A stretch of DNA of 7,439 nucleotides from an uncultured Selenomonadales bacterium (lineage in GTDB: Bacteria; Bacillota; Negativicutes; Selenomonadales; Selenomonadaceae), in contig CAMVIO010000093.1 of assembly GCA_947167555.1 (NCBI GenBank), positions 1-7,439 of the forward strand, read 5' to 3'. The position numbers were made by a program, and so were the translations under genes. The notes below the pieces were generated by a model. That model searched no databases, was not told the DNA's origin, and worked only from the letters and a program-made list of their open reading frames with translations. Each line of letters starts with the position of its first letter. The first letter of the stretch is position 1. This document shows, piece after piece, positions 1 through 5,624 of the stretch.

Positions 1-131
1 ATCTCGTTGCAAAGCTCAATACACTCGTCGCAGATATAGACACCCGGGCCTGCTACAAGCTTTCTGACCTGCTCCTGCGCTTTGCCGCAGAAGGAACATT
101 TCATCTGTCCCCTGTCATCCCCGAATTTCAT
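1..131 (-). CDS. clpX: ATP-dependent Clp protease ATP-binding subunit ClpX (N-terminal part, cut by window edge)
   Basis: The first 43 codons of ClpX, the AAA+ unfoldase that recognises substrates and feeds them into the ClpP chamber in the cytoplasm. What is visible is the N-terminal zinc-binding domain. Four cysteines lie in two CxxC pairs (Cys12/Cys15 and Cys34/Cys37), within the hallmark sequence KCSFCGK, then RKLVAGPGVYICDECIELC, which matches ClpX closely along its whole length. The ATPase domain lies outside the window. The start at 131 is preferred because it gives the usual ten-residue lead-in before the first cysteine pair, as in Bacillus ClpX. A GAGGGG ribosome binding site (144-149) lies about 12 nt upstream, just after the clpP stop. 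A second ATG at codon 10 (102-104) also has an AGGGG-like sequence ahead of it but would remove conserved residues. The gene follows clpP by 18 nt and is presumably co-transcribed with tig and clpP. Confidence 0.95.
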   Translation of the reverse strand, partial: MKFGDDRGQMKCSFCGKAQEQVRKLVAGPGVYICDECIELCNE

Positions 132-149
132 TCTGCCGTGGCTCCCCTC

Positions 150-776
150 TTATTTTTCTTCCTTTTTCGGCGGACGATTCGCAATGACCTCGTCAATAAT
201 GCCGTATTCCTTCGCTTCCTGCGCAGTCATGAAATTGTCACGCTCCGTGTCTTGGATAATCTTTTCCCGATCCTGGCCCGTATGCTTCACGAGAATGTCG
301 TTGCCGATTTCCCGCAGACGCAATATCTCTTTCGCCTGAATCTGGATATCCGTGGACTGGCCCTGCGCACCGCCCAGCGGCTGATGAATCATGATCCGGG
401 CGAGAGGCAGCGCGTACCGCTTGCCAGGCGCCCCCGCCGCCAAAAGCAACGAGCCCATGCTTGCCGCCTGGCCGATACAAATGGTTGACACATCCGGCCG
501 AATATACTGCATCGTATCATATATGGCAAGCCCTGCCGTCACCACGCCGCCGGGGCTGTTGATGTAGAGATTGATATCCTTGTCGGGATCCTCGGCCTCC
601 AGGAACAGAAGCTGCGCAACAACCACATTGGCGACGCTGTCGTCAATCGGCCCTCCGACGAACACGATGCGGTCCTTCAAAAGCCGAGAATAAATATCGT
701 AAGCGCGCTCCCCACGGTTCGTGCGCTCCACGACCATCGGCACATAATAATTCATATTCGGTTCTTCGTAATTCAT
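150..776 (-). CDS. clpP: ATP-dependent Clp protease proteolytic subunit ClpP
   Basis: Serine peptidase that assembles into the double-heptamer chamber of the Clp protease and degrades proteins unfolded by ClpX or another Clp ATPase. The 208-residue length is normal for the family. The catalytic triad is complete: Ser106 in GQAASMGS, His131 in MIHQPLGG and Asp180 in TERDNFM. The 25- and 49-residue spacings equal those of E. coli ClpP. INSPGG (residues 72-77) is the conserved oxyanion-region motif. The first few residues, before YVPMVVERT, correspond to the short propeptide or axial-loop region. The start is supported by a strong GAGGAGAG site (784-791) 7 nt upstream; the alternative Met8 has no comparable site. 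The gene lies 24 nt after tig with no visible terminator or clear promoter between them, so it probably shares the tig transcript. No catalytic residue is missing. Confidence 0.98.
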   Translation of the reverse strand: MNYEEPNMNYYVPMVVERTNRGERAYDIYSRLLKDRIVFVGGPIDDSVANVVVAQLLFLEAEDPDKDINLYINSPGGVVTAGLAIYDTMQYIRPDVSTICIGQAASMGSLLLAAGAPGKRYALPLARIMIHQPLGGAQGQSTDIQIQAKEILRLREIGNDILVKHTGQDREKIIQDTERDNFMTAQEAKEYGIIDEVIANRPPKKEEK

Positions 777-800
777 AATTCCGCTCTCCTCAAGAAGCGA

Positions 801-2090
801 TTACTCCGCAAGATTGTCCACGATGAACTTGGCGGTCTTGCGGCGCATGACCGTAACCGCGAGGTCGTTCAAACGGCCCTGCTGGCGGACAATTTTCTGC
901 ACCTGCGCCGGCGTCGCATTGTAAAGCTGCGCCATCATCGCAATCTCCGTGCGGATGTCGTCTCCCGTGACCTCGATATTCTCCGCCTTGGCGACAGCCT
1001 CCAGCATCAGGTCCGTGCGGACATTCTTTTCCGCCGTCTCGCGATACTGGCCGCGAAGCTTCATCATATCGCCGCCAGAAAGCTGCAGATACTGCTCAAA
1101 CTTCATGCCCTGCTGCTCCAGGCGCATAGCGAACTCGCGGAGCATCTGATCGATACGATCCTCGACCATGACTGCGGGAATATCGATTTCAGCGTTCTCC
1201 GCCGCCTTGTCGATAGCCGCGACCCGGCGATCGTTCTCCGCCTTCGACTCAGCCGCTTTTTCCAACTTCTCTCGAACGTCCTTTTTCAGCTCGTCGACCG
1301 TCTTGAACACGCTGGCCTGCTGCACGAACTCGTCGTTCAGCTCCGGCAGCACTTTATTCTTCAGCTTGTTCAGCTTGCACTTGAACACAGCATCCTTGCC
1401 CGCGACATTTTCCGAATGGTAATCCTCGGGGAACTTGACCTTAACATCGCGCTCCTCGCCGACCTTCATGCCGACAAGCTGATCCTCGAATCCCGGAATG
1501 AAGCTGCCGGAACCAAGACGAAGCGGATAATCGGTGCCCTCGCCGCCCTCGAAAGCCTCGCCGTCCACGAAGCCCTTGAAATCAATCGTAGTAAGGTCGC
1601 CCATCTGCGCCTCGGCGCCTTCCGGCGCGTCCACCATCTGCGCCTTGCGGTCACGCATCTTGTCGATATGCTGATCCACAGTCTCGTCGGTGACCGGCTC
1701 GACCTTCTTCTCAATCTTCAGGCCCTTGTACTCGCCCAGCTTGACCTCGGGCTTCGGCGTAACCGTCGCCTTAAAGATTAACGGCTTTCCTTCCTCTGCC
1801 TGTACACGCTCAAAATCCGGATAAGACGCAAGCTCCAGCTTCTCTTCCGCCATGGCCTCGTCGAAAACCTTCGGACCGAACTTCTCATATGCCTCGTCAA
1901 TCAACGCCTCCTTGCCGACACGCTGCTCGACGATACGGCGCGGCGCCTTTCCGCGACGGAACCCCGGAATGTTCACTTCTTTTGCAATACGCTTCGCAGC
2001 GTCCGCGATAGCCTTATCCCATTCTTCCGCCGACGCCTCGATCGTCAAAATGACCTGTTGATTTTCCCCGTTCTCTCTGGAAACCTTCAT
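801..2090 (-). CDS. tig: Trigger factor, ribosome-associated chaperone and peptidyl-prolyl isomerase
   Basis: Trigger factor binds the ribosome at the nascent-chain exit and assists folding. The protein is 429 residues, the usual length. The N-terminal ribosome-binding domain (about 1-115) carries the signature GFRRGKAPRR at 43-52, which contacts ribosomal protein uL23. An FKBP-type isomerase domain spans about 160-245, including GDLTTIDFKGFVDG and LGSGSFIPGFEDQLVGMKVGE. The rest is the helical C-terminal chaperone domain. The reading frame stays open another 56 codons upstream, but the start at 2090 is chosen for three reasons: it gives the family-typical N-terminus (MKVSRENGENQQVIL), it has an AGGAGGG site (2102-2108) about 11 nt upstream, and the predicted promoter lies inside the extra reading frame. 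An intermediate ATG 14 codons upstream is less likely. It is the first gene of the tig-clpP-clpX operon, linking co-translational folding to proteolysis. Confidence 0.97.
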   Translation of the reverse strand: MKVSRENGENQQVILTIEASAEEWDKAIADAAKRIAKEVNIPGFRRGKAPRRIVEQRVGKEALIDEAYEKFGPKVFDEAMAEEKLELASYPDFERVQAEEGKPLIFKATVTPKPEVKLGEYKGLKIEKKVEPVTDETVDQHIDKMRDRKAQMVDAPEGAEAQMGDLTTIDFKGFVDGEAFEGGEGTDYPLRLGSGSFIPGFEDQLVGMKVGEERDVKVKFPEDYHSENVAGKDAVFKCKLNKLKNKVLPELNDEFVQQASVFKTVDELKKDVREKLEKAAESKAENDRRVAAIDKAAENAEIDIPAVMVEDRIDQMLREFAMRLEQQGMKFEQYLQLSGGDMMKLRGQYRETAEKNVRTDLMLEAVAKAENIEVTGDDIRTEIAMMAQLYNATPAQVQKIVRQQGRLNDLAVTVMRRKTAKFIVDNLAE

Positions 2091-2115
2091 AGCCTGAATT
2101 GCCCTCCTGTTAATT

Positions 2116-2136
2116 GGGAATACCTGCCGCATTCCC
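2116..2136 (-). promoter_or_regulatory. Small hairpin in the tig leader
   Basis: A perfect 6-bp inverted repeat (GGGAAT/ATTCCC) with a 9-nt loop lies in the predicted 5' leader of tig, ending about 7 nt before the AGGAGGG ribosome binding site. It encloses an in-frame upstream ATG and the purine run ahead of it, so it could mask that false start. It has no T-tract, so it is not a terminator. A modest hairpin of this size can arise by chance; a regulatory role is inference only. Confidence 0.35.
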
Positions 2137-2179
2137 TTCTCTTCATATATATCTTTGGTACGCCATGCCTGAGACAAAC

Positions 2180-2203
2180 ATACCACAACGCATAATACCA
2201 CAA
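2180..2203 (-). repeat. 9-bp tandem direct repeat overlapping the tig promoter
   Basis: The sequence TTGTGGTAT (minus-strand reading) occurs twice exactly, at 2195-2203 and 2180-2188, separated by 6 bp (period 15). The first copy covers the end of the spacer and part of the predicted -10 hexamer of tig; the second falls at about the predicted transcription start. That placement suits an operator with two same-orientation half-sites. The sequence does not match the CtsR heptad repeat (GGTCAAA) or the CIRCE element. Function is unproven. Confidence 0.5.
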
Positions 2204-2220
2204 TTAACCGCGAAAAACAA
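2192..2220 (-). promoter_or_regulatory. Predicted sigma-A-type promoter of the tig-clpP-clpX operon
   Basis: On the minus strand, a -35-like TTGTTT (2215-2220) and a -10 TATTAT (2192-2197, five of six consensus bases) are separated by an ideal 17 bp. Transcription would begin near 2185, leaving a leader of about 95 nt before the tig start at 2090. The -35 is weak (three of six bases), so an activator or alternative positions are possible. The terminator of the upstream operon ends about 47 bp before this promoter, consistent with a new transcription unit starting here. Confidence 0.55.
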
Positions 2221-2266
2221 GCCCAACCTTGCCCTTTTATACTGAACCCGACGACCAAATCCCAAC

Positions 2267-2325
2267 AAAAAAGCCCTGTATAAATGTCGCGACGATAAAA
2301 AACCTTTGCCGCACCATTTATACAG
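2267..2325 (-). terminator. Rho-independent terminator of the envelope operon (long composite hairpin)
   Basis: A perfect 11-bp inverted repeat, CTGTATAAATG/CATTTATACAG (2315-2325 and 2276-2286), begins 25 bp after the stop codon of the GerMN lipoprotein gene. Past a single G/A mismatch, an inner stem can extend it: TGCGGC (2308-2313) with GTCGCG (2288-2293), including two G-U pairs, leaving a loop of about 14 nt. Three bases after the outer stem, a run of six T residues (2267-2272) follows in the minus-strand direction. There is no T-tract on the other side, so it acts for minus-strand transcripts. The AT-rich outer stem is unusual for a terminator, so a second role as a protein-binding palindrome is possible. 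Confidence 0.7.
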
Positions 2326-2350
2326 AGCCCATAAAATCTTCTCTATCAGA

Positions 2351-2932
2351 TTATTGTACCAATCCGGTCGGCCGCGCAAACGGCTCGCCGGTGTCGAGAT
2401 GGCCGGCGATTGTCTCGATGCGCTCTCCCTCCACAGTGATCAGCACGCGCTCGATCTCAGGAAATTCCGTCATCGTATTGACAAGAGCGCTGACGAGCAT
2501 CTGCTCGCCCGTAGAACCGCCGACGAATTTATGTGTCAGCTCCTTGCTGAAATCCACAGTCGCGAGATTGCCCTCGACCTTGACGCTGAGGACCTTGACG
2601 CCTTTCGGGAAAATCGCCGTGAGTCCCGGCTCCTTTGTTCCGGCAACAAGTTCCTTCGCCGCCGCTGTATATTTGTCTTCAACGGGTACGCTGACCTTCA
2701 CGGAGCCGAGACTGTCGCCCGCTTCGTTCGGAAAATACAATTTTACTTCCGTTTGTCCCGACACCGCCGGCGCCGTTGGTACCGGAGTGTTAAGTTTTGG
2801 AGCCGGATTTTCAGTCGCCGCGGACGGCTTGGACGATGTCCCCGGCTTTCCCGTTTCCTCGCAGCCCGCCGTCAAGAGCAGCAAAGAAGCCATCATGGCA
2901 GCAGTCACTACTTTTCCTGTCATATTCATCAT
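2351..2932 (-). CDS. GerMN-domain lipoprotein (GerM-like)
   Basis: A 193-residue exported lipoprotein with a single GerMN domain. The N-terminus is a lipoprotein signal: a short basic start, a hydrophobic stretch (about 9-21) and a lipobox ending in Cys24 (LLTAGC). A Pro/Ser/Thr-rich linker follows (about 27-60), then the domain from about 62 to 178, starting VKLYFPNEAGD and including TAIFPKGVKVLSVKVEGNLATVDFS and ERVLITVEGE. In Bacillus, GerM is a sporulation and germination lipoprotein, but GerMN proteins also occur in non-sporulating bacteria, so a spore role cannot be assumed. Two ATGs are adjacent at the start; the first has AGAAGG 6 nt upstream. The gene follows the amidase by 21 nt and ends the operon. 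Pairing with an AMIN-type amidase suggests work on or near peptidoglycan, which is inference. Confidence 0.88.
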   Translation of the reverse strand: MMNMTGKVVTAAMMASLLLLTAGCEETGKPGTSSKPSAATENPAPKLNTPVPTAPAVSGQTEVKLYFPNEAGDSLGSVKVSVPVEDKYTAAAKELVAGTKEPGLTAIFPKGVKVLSVKVEGNLATVDFSKELTHKFVGGSTGEQMLVSALVNTMTEFPEIERVLITVEGERIETIAGHLDTGEPFARPTGLVQ

Positions 2933-2953
2933 TTATCGCCTTCTATCAATTAT

Positions 2954-4006
2954 TCAGGTCCCACTGGCTGCGAAATAATTCGCAAGCCCTTCCGCGATTC
3001 CCTGCGCCATTTCATCCTGGAAATCCTCATCCGCCAAGAGATTGCCTTCCACATAATTCGTGATGAAAGCAAGTTCCACAAGGGCGGCGGGCATTGTCGA
3101 GTGACGGCAGACGTAGAAGCGCGCTTCGTGAATACCGCGATCCCGCCGATCTCCGTGCTCGATCATTGCCTCCTGTAAATTTTGCGCCAACAGCGCGTCC
3201 AGCCAGGTCTTAGGATAGTAAAAAGTCGAAGTCCCGTTGGAAGACTCACTGGTAAAAGCGTCACAATGAATACTCAGGAACACGTCGACATTCGGCGTGA
3301 AGTTTCCATAATCGACACGCGCCTGAAGCTCTTGAGCGTCCGTCGCCGTCGGCCCGTAAACATCCCGGTCGTCCTCGCGGGTCATCACGACCTTGACACC
3401 GGAATTTTCGAGAATATCCCGAACCTTGCTCGCGACCTCCAGCGTGATGTCCTTTTCTCGAAGGCCGCCAACGCCGACAGCCCCCGTGTCCGAACCTCCA
3501 TGCCCCGGATCGACGACAATCGTGCGCCCTTTCAGGCCTGAAACATGGCCCCGTCTGCCGCCCTCGCCGTACAGCTCAATGATAAGCCGATGCGGCTTTC
3601 CGGCATGACGATCCTTCTCCAGCGTATAAACGCGATAATTCCTATCCGACGCAGGAGCCTGCATTCCGACAGTTATTCGAAGCTTCTTTCCCGTATCCAG
3701 GAAACGGAGCGTCTTCGCGAATTTCCGATCCAGTGGAATCTCTGCCCGGACGTCGCCTTTTTCCGCTTTGTCAATGTCGATAGTCAACCGATTCGGATTC
3801 AGGATACCGTCGCCCTTGACCTCATAGTCTTTGATCGGCCCGTTCATACCGATTTCGATACGAAGGAATGTCTGGCGGCCTTCCGTAACCACCTGCGACT
3901 GGAAGCTTGTCACTTTACGCGTGGACGCCGCCAGCGCCAATGCAGGAAGCAACCATAGGCAAAGCGCAGCCAGTATCAGAATCCGCGGCCAAATTCCCCG
4001 CCTCAT
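2954..4006 (-). CDS. N-acetylmuramoyl-L-alanine amidase, AMIN plus Amidase_3 domains (AmiC-like)
   Basis: A zinc enzyme that cleaves the amide bond between N-acetylmuramic acid and the stem-peptide L-alanine, typically acting in the periplasm during cell separation or wall turnover. The 350 residues comprise a Sec signal peptide (about 1-27, with a long hydrophobic core and cleavage likely after ALALA), an AMIN-type domain (about 30-145) that in other amidases targets the enzyme to the wall or septum, and an Amidase_3 catalytic domain (about 160-347). Expected zinc ligands and catalytic residues are present: His169 in VVDPGHGG, Glu184 in GLREKD, His247 in SIHCDA and Glu311 in LVELAFITN. The start codon overlaps the previous stop as ATGA, with GAGGGAG (4013-4019) 6 nt upstream, which points to translational coupling. 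I see no obvious inhibitory-helix insertion of the kind found in enterobacterial AmiA/B/C. The gene symbol is left blank because naming differs between taxa. Confidence 0.95.
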   Translation of the reverse strand: MRRGIWPRILILAALCLWLLPALALAASTRKVTSFQSQVVTEGRQTFLRIEIGMNGPIKDYEVKGDGILNPNRLTIDIDKAEKGDVRAEIPLDRKFAKTLRFLDTGKKLRITVGMQAPASDRNYRVYTLEKDRHAGKPHRLIIELYGEGGRRGHVSGLKGRTIVVDPGHGGSDTGAVGVGGLREKDITLEVASKVRDILENSGVKVVMTREDDRDVYGPTATDAQELQARVDYGNFTPNVDVFLSIHCDAFTSESSNGTSTFYYPKTWLDALLAQNLQEAMIEHGDRRDRGIHEARFYVCRHSTMPAALVELAFITNYVEGNLLADEDFQDEMAQGIAEGLANYFAASGT

Positions 4007-4236
4007 GATCGACTCCCTCTCAATTCGTCAAGCAAACGCGCCGCTTCTTCCATTGCGGCTTTCGTTGCTTTCACATCATATGAAATCTCCATGCGGATAT
4101 AATCCCCCTCACTTAAACCTTCCGGCAAGCTGGCCGCCGGAAAAATCGCCTGCTGATCGTCTTCCCCGATCAGCAGGATCGCATTATCATCTTCAAAGCG
4201 GTCGACAACCGCCTGAATTTTGAGTGCATTCTTCAT
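4003..4236 (-). CDS. DUF3006 family small protein
   Basis: A 77-residue protein without a signal peptide or membrane segment, so predicted to be cytoplasmic. The pattern is that of DUF3006: an N-terminal strand region with AVVDRFEDDNAILL (9-22), a GEDDQQAIFP segment (24-33), LPEGLSEGDYIRMEI (37-51), and a charged C-terminal helix (about 56-74) rich in Glu, Lys and Ala. The family has no established function; the fold looks like a small beta-barrel followed by a helix, which is inference. Its start overlaps the MBL-hydrolase stop (ATGA) and its stop overlaps the amidase start (ATGA), with GAGG about 7 nt before the ATG. From memory, DUF3006 genes are often found next to genes for ComEC-type MBL hydrolases in Firmicutes, as here, suggesting a shared pathway. 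Confidence 0.85.
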   Translation of the reverse strand: MKNALKIQAVVDRFEDDNAILLIGEDDQQAIFPAASLPEGLSEGDYIRMEISYDVKATKAAMEEAARLLDELRGSRS

Positions 4237-5162
4237 GACTTCGCCTCAACGCCAGACCTTTCTCCCCGTTCTGTTTCCACAGAATAGGTCTTGCCGTCCG
4301 TCCTTACCGTGATCGTGCCGTTTCGATCCGTACGAAAAACATCCAATTCCTGTTTTTCATACCTGGCAAGCACAGACGGGTGCGGGCAGTGATATTCGTT
4401 GTCCTCCCCGCAGGAAATCAAAACGGCGTCCGCGTCCAAAATCCTCAAAAAATCAACGCTTGAAGCAGTCTTGCTTCCGTGATGCCCGGCCTTCAGGATT
4501 TTGCATCGAAGCGTTTCCGGCGAGTGACGCCTTAAAATCCCCTCCTCGGACGGAATCTCTGCGTCCCCGGTCAGCATCATCGAGAAATCACCATACTCCA
4601 GCCTCGCAACGAGAGAATTGAGGTTCAGGTTCACTTTTCCGTTCTGCATTCCTCGCTCGTCCACCATCTCCTGCGTCGGGCTCAGCACACGAAGCGTCGC
4701 GCCGCCGCCGAGGTCGAGCATGTCCCCGTCACGCAGGGTCCGTGACGGAATCTTTTGCTTTTGGATTGTCTTCAGATAGTCCCGGTAGACGTTTGTCGAA
4801 GTCGGCTGTCCGTTATCATAGACCTCTTTGACGTCGCATGTCCGAAAAACCATCGCCGCGCCACCGATATGGTCGCGATGCGGATGCGTGATAATCAACT
4901 TGTCGACGCGCCGCACGCCTTCATGTTTAAGAGCCGCGCGCAGCCGTCCCGTCTCGCTCGTATCACCGGTATCGATGAGAATCGTCTGTTCCGGCGTCCG
5001 AATCAGGATCGCGTCGCCTTGCCCGACCGCCAATACCTTGACAGTTAGACCGTTTTCCACGGGCGGCGGCGGAGCTCCTTCGAGCCAATCCGTCGGCAGA
5101 CCGCATGCGGCAAGAATGGCCGAAAAAACAGAAAGCAGAGCTACGCATAACGCCTTTCCCAT
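4233..5162 (-). CDS. Exported ComEC/Rec2-type metallo-beta-lactamase-fold hydrolase (lipoprotein)
   Basis: A 309-residue hydrolase resembling the stand-alone C-terminal domain of the DNA-uptake protein ComEC, without the ComEC membrane channel. The N-terminus is a lipoprotein signal with lipobox ILAAC (Cys20), followed by a Pro-rich stretch, so the enzyme should sit on the outer face of the cytoplasmic membrane or in the outer membrane. Core motifs are intact: VGQGDAILI (46-54), LIDTGD (62-67), the metal-binding THPHRDHIGG (His93, His95, Asp97, His98), TGDAE (198-202) and GHHGS (226-230), with CPHPS (259-263) near the end. Substrate is unknown; nuclease or phosphodiester hydrolysis is plausible by family. 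The start lies 4 nt after the previous stop, with GGAAGGA about 11 nt upstream, and the end overlaps the DUF3006 start, so this is a tightly coupled operon gene. Confidence 0.9.
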   Translation of the reverse strand: MGKALCVALLSVFSAILAACGLPTDWLEGAPPPPVENGLTVKVLAVGQGDAILIRTPEQTILIDTGDTSETGRLRAALKHEGVRRVDKLIITHPHRDHIGGAAMVFRTCDVKEVYDNGQPTSTNVYRDYLKTIQKQKIPSRTLRDGDMLDLGGGATLRVLSPTQEMVDERGMQNGKVNLNLNSLVARLEYGDFSMMLTGDAEIPSEEGILRRHSPETLRCKILKAGHHGSKTASSVDFLRILDADAVLISCGEDNEYHCPHPSVLARYEKQELDVFRTDRNGTITVRTDGKTYSVETERGERSGVEAKS

Positions 5163-5166
5163 GCCG

Positions 5167-5472
5167 TCAGGCGTCCTTCCCCAGAACGCTCCGATTGATC
5201 CGCGTGAAATAGATCCGCGCCAGCAGGAACAGGAACCACATCAGGAACGTGGTCATATAGATTACGTCGACGAGTGTGACGTTCGCAAAATCCACCCGTG
5301 AAATCATGATTCCGCCGACAATCAAAATCACAAAATCCAGCGGCTTGACCCATACGAAAATCTTCTTCAGGAAGCCGAACGACGATTTTTTCTGTTCCGC
5401 CTGCTCCGGGACTTCCGGCGTTTCCGGCACGGGTATCGGCTGTGGGCGGTTTCCGCGCTTTCGATGACTCAT
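5167..5472 (-). CDS. Small two-helix membrane protein, unknown function
   Basis: I do not recognise this 101-residue protein. It has a basic start (MSHRKRGNRP), a Pro/Glu-rich tail (about 10-27), an amphipathic basic stretch (SSFGFLKKIFVWVKP, 30-44), and two hydrophobic segments, about 45-62 (DFVILIVGGIMI) and about 67-88 (VDVIYMTTFLMWFLFLLARI), then a basic end (RINRSVLGKDA). The positive-inside rule predicts both termini in the cytoplasm. The reading frame is open 45 codons further upstream. The start at 5472 is chosen because it has GGAGG (5481-5485) exactly 8 nt ahead, and longer versions would run through the predicted promoter and into the upstream terminator. It leads the envelope operon and lies 4 nt before the MBL hydrolase gene, so it may help anchor or regulate that enzyme, which is inference only. 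Confidence 0.75.
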   Translation of the reverse strand: MSHRKRGNRPQPIPVPETPEVPEQAEQKKSSFGFLKKIFVWVKPLDFVILIVGGIMISRVDFANVTLVDVIYMTTFLMWFLFLLARIYFTRINRSVLGKDA

Positions 5473-5501
5473 GCCCTGCGCCTCCATCGTGAAAAATAAG
5501 A

Positions 5502-5515
5502 GTACATATCTGTAC
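5502..5515 (-). promoter_or_regulatory. Short palindrome near the predicted start of the envelope operon transcript
   Basis: A perfect 5-bp inverted repeat, GTACA-GATA-TGTAC (minus-strand reading), lies just downstream of the predicted transcription start (about 5517) and 30 nt before the start codon. An outer GAG/CTC pair (with a CC bulge) could extend it. Its position would suit an operator or a small leader hairpin, but I do not recognise it as the site of a known regulator, and a repeat this short may be chance. Confidence 0.3.
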
Positions 5516-5523
5516 GGCTCTAT

Positions 5524-5552
5524 AGTATACGAAAACACCCCGCAAAAAGCAA
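5524..5552 (-). promoter_or_regulatory. Predicted sigma-A-type promoter of the envelope operon
   Basis: On the minus strand, a -35-like TTGCTT (5547-5552) and a -10 TATACT (5524-5529, five of six consensus bases) are separated by an ideal 17 bp. The start would be near 5517, giving a leader of about 45 nt before the membrane-protein gene. The promoter lies 33 bp past the prfC terminator, as expected for the start of a separate unit. The architecture (weak TTG-type -35, 17-bp spacer, good -10) resembles the predicted tig promoter. Confidence 0.6.
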
Positions 5553-5584
5553 ATCCATACAGGATTTTTTCATATTTGCCCCGT

Positions 5585-5616
5585 AAAACACCGCCGCACG
5601 AACGCATGCGGCGGTG
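5585..5616 (-). terminator. Rho-independent terminator of prfC
   Basis: A perfect 10-bp GC-rich stem, CACCGCCGCA/TGCGGCGGTG (5607-5616 and 5589-5598 on the minus strand), with an 8-nt loop, lies 8 bp after the prfC stop codon. It is followed by TTTT (5585-5588) and then ACGGGG. The stem is strong but the T-tract is short, so termination may be incomplete, allowing some read-through into the envelope operon. Confidence 0.8.
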
Positions 5617-5624
5617 CTATAATC

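Noticed and set aside
2109..2208. 8-bp inverted repeat GTTAATTG/CAATTAAC with arms at 2109-2116 and 2201-2208
   Set aside because: An 8-bp AT-rich match over this distance is readily expected by chance in a 260-bp intergenic region.
2091..2258. N-terminal extension of trigger factor by 56 codons that resembles a signal peptide
   Set aside because: The extension crosses the predicted promoter and leader, is foreign to the trigger factor family (a cytoplasmic, ribosome-bound protein), and the start at 2090 has a good ribosome binding site.
2229..3178. Two long plus-strand open frames (249 and 290 codons) opposite the GerMN and amidase genes
   Set aside because: They lie antisense to well-supported genes, show Arg/Ser/Pro-rich low-complexity content typical of reverse-frame shadows in GC-rich DNA, and match no family I recognise.
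5473..5607. 45-codon upstream extension of the small membrane protein
   Set aside because: It would begin inside the prfC terminator and run through the promoter, whereas the ATG at 5472 has GGAGG at an ideal distance.
5607..5623. TATAAT-like sequence on the plus strand beside the prfC terminator
   Set aside because: It has no convincing -35, its upstream side is the terminator stem, and any transcript would only run antisense into prfC; the match looks accidental.
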